DNA of 33,666 nt from Candidatus Butyricicoccus stercorigallinarum (GTDB lineage: Bacteria > Bacillota > Clostridia > Oscillospirales > Butyricicoccaceae): assembly GCA_019112985.1 (NCBI GenBank), contig DXIG01000043.1, positions 1 to 33,666 of the forward strand, read 5' to 3'. Shown here piece after piece: positions 30,844 through 33,666 of this stretch. The number at the start of each line of letters is the position of its first letter. Positions within the stretch are counted from its first letter, which is position 1. The position numbers were made by a program, and so were the translations under genes. The notes beneath the pieces were generated by a model. That model had not been told where the DNA came from. It worked only from the letters and a program-made list of their open reading frames with translations, and made no database searches.

Positions 30844-31602
30844 TTACAGGTACAGCTCGCACGCCTTTCGATCCGCGCACACCTTCTCCAGCATGGCGGT
30901 GATGGCGGCGAGCCGCTCGGCGTCCACCCGGCGCGCGCCATGGGGACAGCGGGCGACGCAGCGCATACACGAGATGCAGGCATCGCCGTCGACCTGCGCG
31001 GCGTCGTCCGGGCGGATGGCCTGCACCGGGCAGCCTTGCGCGCACAGCCCGCACTGCACGCAGGCCTCGGACGGCATCGGCACCATGCCGCCGCCGCGCG
31101 GTTTATACGGGCGGTTTCCGGGGATCTCCGGCCGCGAAATATCGCCCGCAGCCAGCTTTTCTTCAATGCTTGCGGCAAACTGCCGCAGGCAATCCCGGTC
31201 GTCCGCATCCGGCCGCCCGGCCGCAAACTGGCGGGCGATCGAGTGCTCCGCAATGGCGGCAATCGCCGCGACGACGCGGAACCCCGCCTGCTCAGCGGCA
31301 TCCTGTAATTCCACCAATGTATCCTCATACGCCCGGTTGCCGTAGACGCAGACCAGCACGGCAGCCGCGCCGTTTCCCCTGACCGCAGACAGGCGTTCGA
31401 CCGCCGCGCCCGGCACCCGGCCGCCATACGACGGCGCCGCGATCACGGCGACATCGTCCGGTTCGAGCGCGATGGCGGAAAAATCCACGCGGCTGTCGGT
31501 CAGATCGACCGGACAGACCGCTTCCTTCCAGGTGTCCGTCAGGATATCCACAACCTGTTTGGTTCTGCCCGTGGGGCTAAAATACAGTGCATACCGTTTC
31601 AT
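30844..31602 (-). CDS. EFR1-family flavodoxin-ferredoxin fusion protein
   Basis: A 252-residue electron carrier. The N-terminal flavodoxin-like domain has the FMN-phosphate loop SPTGRTKQ (9-16) and the AAPSYGGRVPG loop (55-65). The C-terminal domain holds two 4Fe-4S clusters: Cys181, 184, 187 and 191, and Cys209, 212, 215 and 219. This order is that of the EFR1 family of anaerobes. It could link low-potential ferredoxin to flavin enzymes; the partner is unknown. The start follows GGAGGG by 8 bases. A TATACT (minus, 31710-31715) with weak -35 TTTCTT lies about 110 bases upstream. Confidence 0.88.
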   Translation of the reverse strand: MKRYALYFSPTGRTKQVVDILTDTWKEAVCPVDLTDSRVDFSAIALEPDDVAVIAAPSYGGRVPGAAVERLSAVRGNGAAAVLVCVYGNRAYEDTLVELQDAAEQAGFRVVAAIAAIAEHSIARQFAAGRPDADDRDCLRQFAASIEEKLAAGDISRPEIPGNRPYKPRGGGMVPMPSEACVQCGLCAQGCPVQAIRPDDAAQVDGDACISCMRCVARCPHGARRVDAERLAAITAMLEKVCADRKACELYL

Positions 31603-31648
31603 ATAGCAATCCCTCCATGCTTCGACGGCGCAGGCCCGCGCCGTCCGC

Positions 31649-31677
31649 TTGCAATTTTTCTCAAAAACGCATACAAT
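31649..31677 (+). promoter_or_regulatory. Promoter of the GGCT-fold gene
   Basis: -35 TTGCAA (31649-31654), 17-base spacer, -10 TACAAT (31672-31677). The leader would be near 118 bases and overlaps the upstream region of the divergent EFR1 gene. Confidence 0.6.
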
Positions 31678-31801
31678 CTTCGATAGAAGCAGTGTTTCGT
31701 CTGTCTTTCAGTATACTACAAAACAGGCGGAAAAGAAAGCGCCGGCCAGCGGCGCACCCGCCCGCAAACCGCGGTCAAACAGAGCAAAGGACGGTGACGA
31801 T

Positions 31802-32269
31802 ATGGCAAAGAGATATTATCTTGCTTACGGAAGTAACCTCAATCTGCCTCATATGCGCATGCGCTGTCCCCACGCCGCGCTGCTCGGCACAGCCGAGCTC
31901 AAGGGCTGGGCGCTGCTGTTTCGCGGCATCGGGACGGAGGTCTACCTCACCATCGAGCCGCGCGCGGGCGGCGTCGTTCCGGCGGCGGTCTGGGCTGTGA
32001 CCGCTTCGGACGAGGCGGCGCTCGACCAGTACGAGGAATACCCGACGGTTTATTACAAGCGCGACATCCGGCTGCGCTGCCGCAGCCTGCGCACGGGAGC
32101 GCTGCGGACGGTGACCGCCTTCGCCTACCTCATGCACGAAGCGTGGCCGGTCGGCCTGCCCTCCGCTTCCTATCTGAGAACCTGTCTGGAAGGGTATGAC
32201 GCATTCGCCTTCGACCGGACGATCCTGCTTGAGGCGTACGACAGCTGCCGGCGGCGCGCCGGGCGGTAG
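31802..32269 (+). CDS. Gamma-glutamylcyclotransferase-fold protein
   Basis: A 155-residue GGCT-like protein. The signature YGSNL (9-13) lines the substrate pocket, and Glu78 in LDQYEEYP is the expected catalytic acid. Enzymes of this fold release 5-oxoproline from gamma-glutamyl amines or amino acids, but many bacterial members have unknown substrates. I start at ATG 31802 after AAAGGA; the longer frame begins at 31649, in the predicted promoter -35. The end is basic (CRRRAGR). No glutathione gene is adjacent. The GIY-YIG-like gene starts 100 bases later on the same strand. Confidence 0.85.
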   Translation: MAKRYYLAYGSNLNLPHMRMRCPHAALLGTAELKGWALLFRGIGTEVYLTIEPRAGGVVPAAVWAVTASDEAALDQYEEYPTVYYKRDIRLRCRSLRTGALRTVTAFAYLMHEAWPVGLPSASYLRTCLEGYDAFAFDRTILLEAYDSCRRRAGR

Positions 32270-32369
32270 GGGCGAAGCATGGAAAACGGCGCTATTCTGT
32301 GATATACTGAATGCAGCCGAGTATGGATACACTGGTAATGAAAAGCAGACGATCACAAGGAGTGCACCT

Positions 32370-33041
32370 ATGGATAAGAAGCATGGGGTAATTTATATTC
32401 TAACCAACCCGTCTTTCCCCGAATACGTCAAAATCGGCTATGCGGATGACATTGACCGAAGGCTGTCCGAGCTCAACCGAACCGAATGTACGCCGTTTGC
32501 GTTTCGCGTCTATGCGACATACGCGGTTCAGACACGGCTCACGGATTTGAAAATCCATCAAATGATCGATCGCATCAATCCCACGCTGCGCTCCATCGAC
32601 AATGTAAACGGCAAGAAACGCATCCGGGAGTTTTACGCCATGAGCGCAGAGGACGCATACCTGATGTTCGAGGCGATGGCCGAAATCCATGGAACGACCA
32701 AATTGCTCAAAAAAGTCCGCCCGGACAAAAAGCAGGAAGAGGAAGAAGCGACGGCAAACGAGGTGAAAGAAATCACACGCGAAAAATTATCGCCCTTTTC
32801 CTTTGATCTGGTTCAAATTGCGCCCGGCGAAGAGGTTGAATTTTGGTACACCACCAAACTGAACTCCGGAATCGTGTGTAAGGTGGCGGACAGCAAGCAC
32901 ATCGAGTACGAGGGCGAGTTGTATTCTCTCTCCTCTTTCGCGACGAAAATGCTCCAGTCCAAACACGGTGTACAGGGTCCACGATATTTCAAATACAAAG
33001 GCGAATGGCTGAACGATATCCGCAACCGGCTCGGCGTATAA
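32370..33041 (+). CDS. GIY-YIG-type (T5orf172/MUG113) protein
   Basis: A 223-residue protein. The N-terminal 95 residues have the T5orf172-like GIY-YIG core: GVIYILTN (6-13), VKIGYADDIDRRLSELN (20-36) with Arg30, and a conserved helix DLKIHQMID. After a charged linker rich in Glu and Lys (about 118-140) a second domain ends in YSLSSFATKMLQSKHG and GPRYFKYKGEWL, resembling the DUF4357-type module found with restriction or phage nucleases. It may cut DNA or may be a regulator. The start ATG 32370 follows AAGGAG. A -10 TATACT (32303-32308) lies upstream with weak -35 TGGAAA. Codon use is less CGC-biased than the core genes. Confidence 0.82.
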   Translation: MDKKHGVIYILTNPSFPEYVKIGYADDIDRRLSELNRTECTPFAFRVYATYAVQTRLTDLKIHQMIDRINPTLRSIDNVNGKKRIREFYAMSAEDAYLMFEAMAEIHGTTKLLKKVRPDKKQEEEEATANEVKEITREKLSPFSFDLVQIAPGEEVEFWYTTKLNSGIVCKVADSKHIEYEGELYSLSSFATKMLQSKHGVQGPRYFKYKGEWLNDIRNRLGV

Positions 33042-33084
33042 GCGAGGCGGCCAAGTACCGCTCTGGTCTTTCGGGCAAAAACAG

Positions 33085-33131
33085 GCACCGCAGCTTTGAT
33101 CCGCAAGAAGATCAAAACTACGGTGCTTTTT
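33085..33131 (+). terminator. Terminator after the GIY-YIG gene
   Basis: GCACCG-c-AG-c-TTTGATC (33085-33101) pairs with GATCAAA-a-CT-a-CGGTGC (33110-33126): 15 pairs with two mismatches, loop CGCAAGA-like, then TTTTT. It also separates the convergent Fic gene. Confidence 0.88.
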
Positions 33132-33189
33132 ATGGGATGCGGCCGATTTGCTTGTAATATTGCGTCTTATCCGTCGTCTGCGGGATAAT

Positions 33190-33666
33190 TCACTCCGCTT
33201 CACTGGTTGAATGATCTGCATCAACCTTTGATAAATTAAGACGATAATACTTCATCCGTTTGATGATGTCTATCAAAAGCAGATCCGCTTTTTTGAATTC
33301 ATTCAAACGCCTGCGCACAGTATTTTCACTGCATCCGCAGACTTGTGCCAACTCAATCACGGTAATTCCATTTTCTGAAAAAAGCGCTGCCTGAATCAAA
33401 AGATCGAGCATCTTTGTTGTTGTCTGATCGGTTGAGTAAGATAACACAAACTGTTTGCACAGGTGCTCCCATTCATGGTATCTGGCGCTCAGATGGTCAA
33501 TAATCTCTTGCTGCGCATTCTGGATCATAAACAAAAACATATGCACAAATTCTGTCATATCCCCACGGCTGCGGGGATCATTACAATGTTCAAAGGCTTT
33601 ATAATATGTTGTCAGATGTTGTTTTATTGTATAAGAAAGCTGATAAGACGTAATGGCTTCCAATTG
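33190..33666 (-). CDS. Fic-family protein, C-terminal part (5' end cut by window edge)
   Basis: The frame stays open past the right edge; about 158 residues are visible, ending at the stop 33190-33192. The segment TTYYKAFEHCNDPRSRGDMTEFVHMFLFMI matches in part the helices after the Fic active-site loop (I note YYKAF and GDMTEFV as the key parts). A winged helix follows: ITVIELAQVCGCSENTVRRRLNEFKKADLL. The catalytic HPFxDGNGR loop would lie outside the window. Fic proteins add AMP to target proteins, and the winged helix may allow self-regulation. The DNA is AT-richer than the core, which suggests recent acquisition. It is not certain that it forms a toxin-antitoxin pair. Confidence 0.75.
   Translation of the reverse strand, partial: QLEAITSYQLSYTIKQHLTTYYKAFEHCNDPRSRGDMTEFVHMFLFMIQNAQQEIIDHLSARYHEWEHLCKQFVLSYSTDQTTTKMLDLLIQAALFSENGITVIELAQVCGCSENTVRRRLNEFKKADLLLIDIIKRMKYYRLNLSKVDADHSTSEAE

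Noticed and set aside
1-33666. CRISPR arrays, tRNA genes, insertion sequences or attachment sites
   Set aside because: I found no regularly spaced repeats, no cloverleaf-like segments, no transposase or integrase motifs and no paired terminal repeats on either strand by eye. Short or divergent cases could be missed without software.

Overview
The window reads as chromosomal DNA of a GC-rich anaerobic member of the Clostridia. The best guess is a gut Oscillospirales-type organism, inferred from gene content and CGC/GCG-biased codon use rather than from any marker gene. Supporting content: a two-subunit Fe-S L-serine dehydratase, formate-THF ligase, a molybdenum hydroxylase, a DegV protein, an Rrf2 regulator, EFR1-type ferredoxin-flavodoxin and L-lactate dehydrogenase, with no respiratory genes. 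Genes are densely packed on both strands. Convergent pairs are usually separated by one bidirectional hairpin terminator. I see no tRNA, rRNA, insertion sequence, CRISPR array or prophage.

Layout. 1-3153: the end of a xanthine dehydrogenase-type operon (FAD subunit cut by the window edge, Fe-S subunit, Mo subunit), with a sharp codon-usage change where the Mo subunit starts. 3204-5518: tcdA and cysE, divergent around a symmetric dyad, then an Rrf2 regulator. 5723-7841: two convergent lipoproteins and ndk. 7959-11030: a preQ1-I riboswitch with an attenuator hairpin, then queD-queE-folE-queC-queF, the full route from GTP to preQ1. 11083-12623: sdaAB-sdaAA, preceded by a hairpin-plus-T-run that begins about where transcription should start. 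12792-16641: a YdjM-like membrane protein, a two-cluster ferredoxin protein, cysK and metY. 16851-22764: DegV, an orphan helical protein, an MFS transporter, an aldo/keto reductase, an acyltransferase-3 membrane protein and ldh. 22889-25392: an AAA_28-CYTH fusion protein and rodA. 25725-29190: the overlapping operon fhs-tsaE-tsaB-upp. 29260-33041: a SWIM-domain protein, an alkyltransferase-like protein, EFR1, a GGCT-fold protein and a GIY-YIG-type protein. 33190-33666: the C-terminal end of a Fic protein, cut by the window edge and visibly more AT-rich.

Three themes link the genes. (1) tRNA anticodon-loop modification: queuosine precursor synthesis (position 34), TsaE/TsaB (t6A37) and TcdA (cyclic t6A37). 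(2) Serine/cysteine/sulfur flow: CysE, CysK, MetY and SdaAA/AB compete for or use serine, with a three-cysteine Rrf2 regulator next to cysE. (3) One-carbon and anaerobic redox metabolism: Fhs, Ldh, XDH and ferredoxin proteins. No clear new multi-gene system stands out. The items most worth a second look are the sdaAB leader hairpin, the AAA_28-CYTH fusion, the acyltransferase lacking its usual histidine, the alkyltransferase-like protein with PYWR in place of PCHR, the divergent dyad between tcdA and cysE, and the composition break inside the xdh operon.
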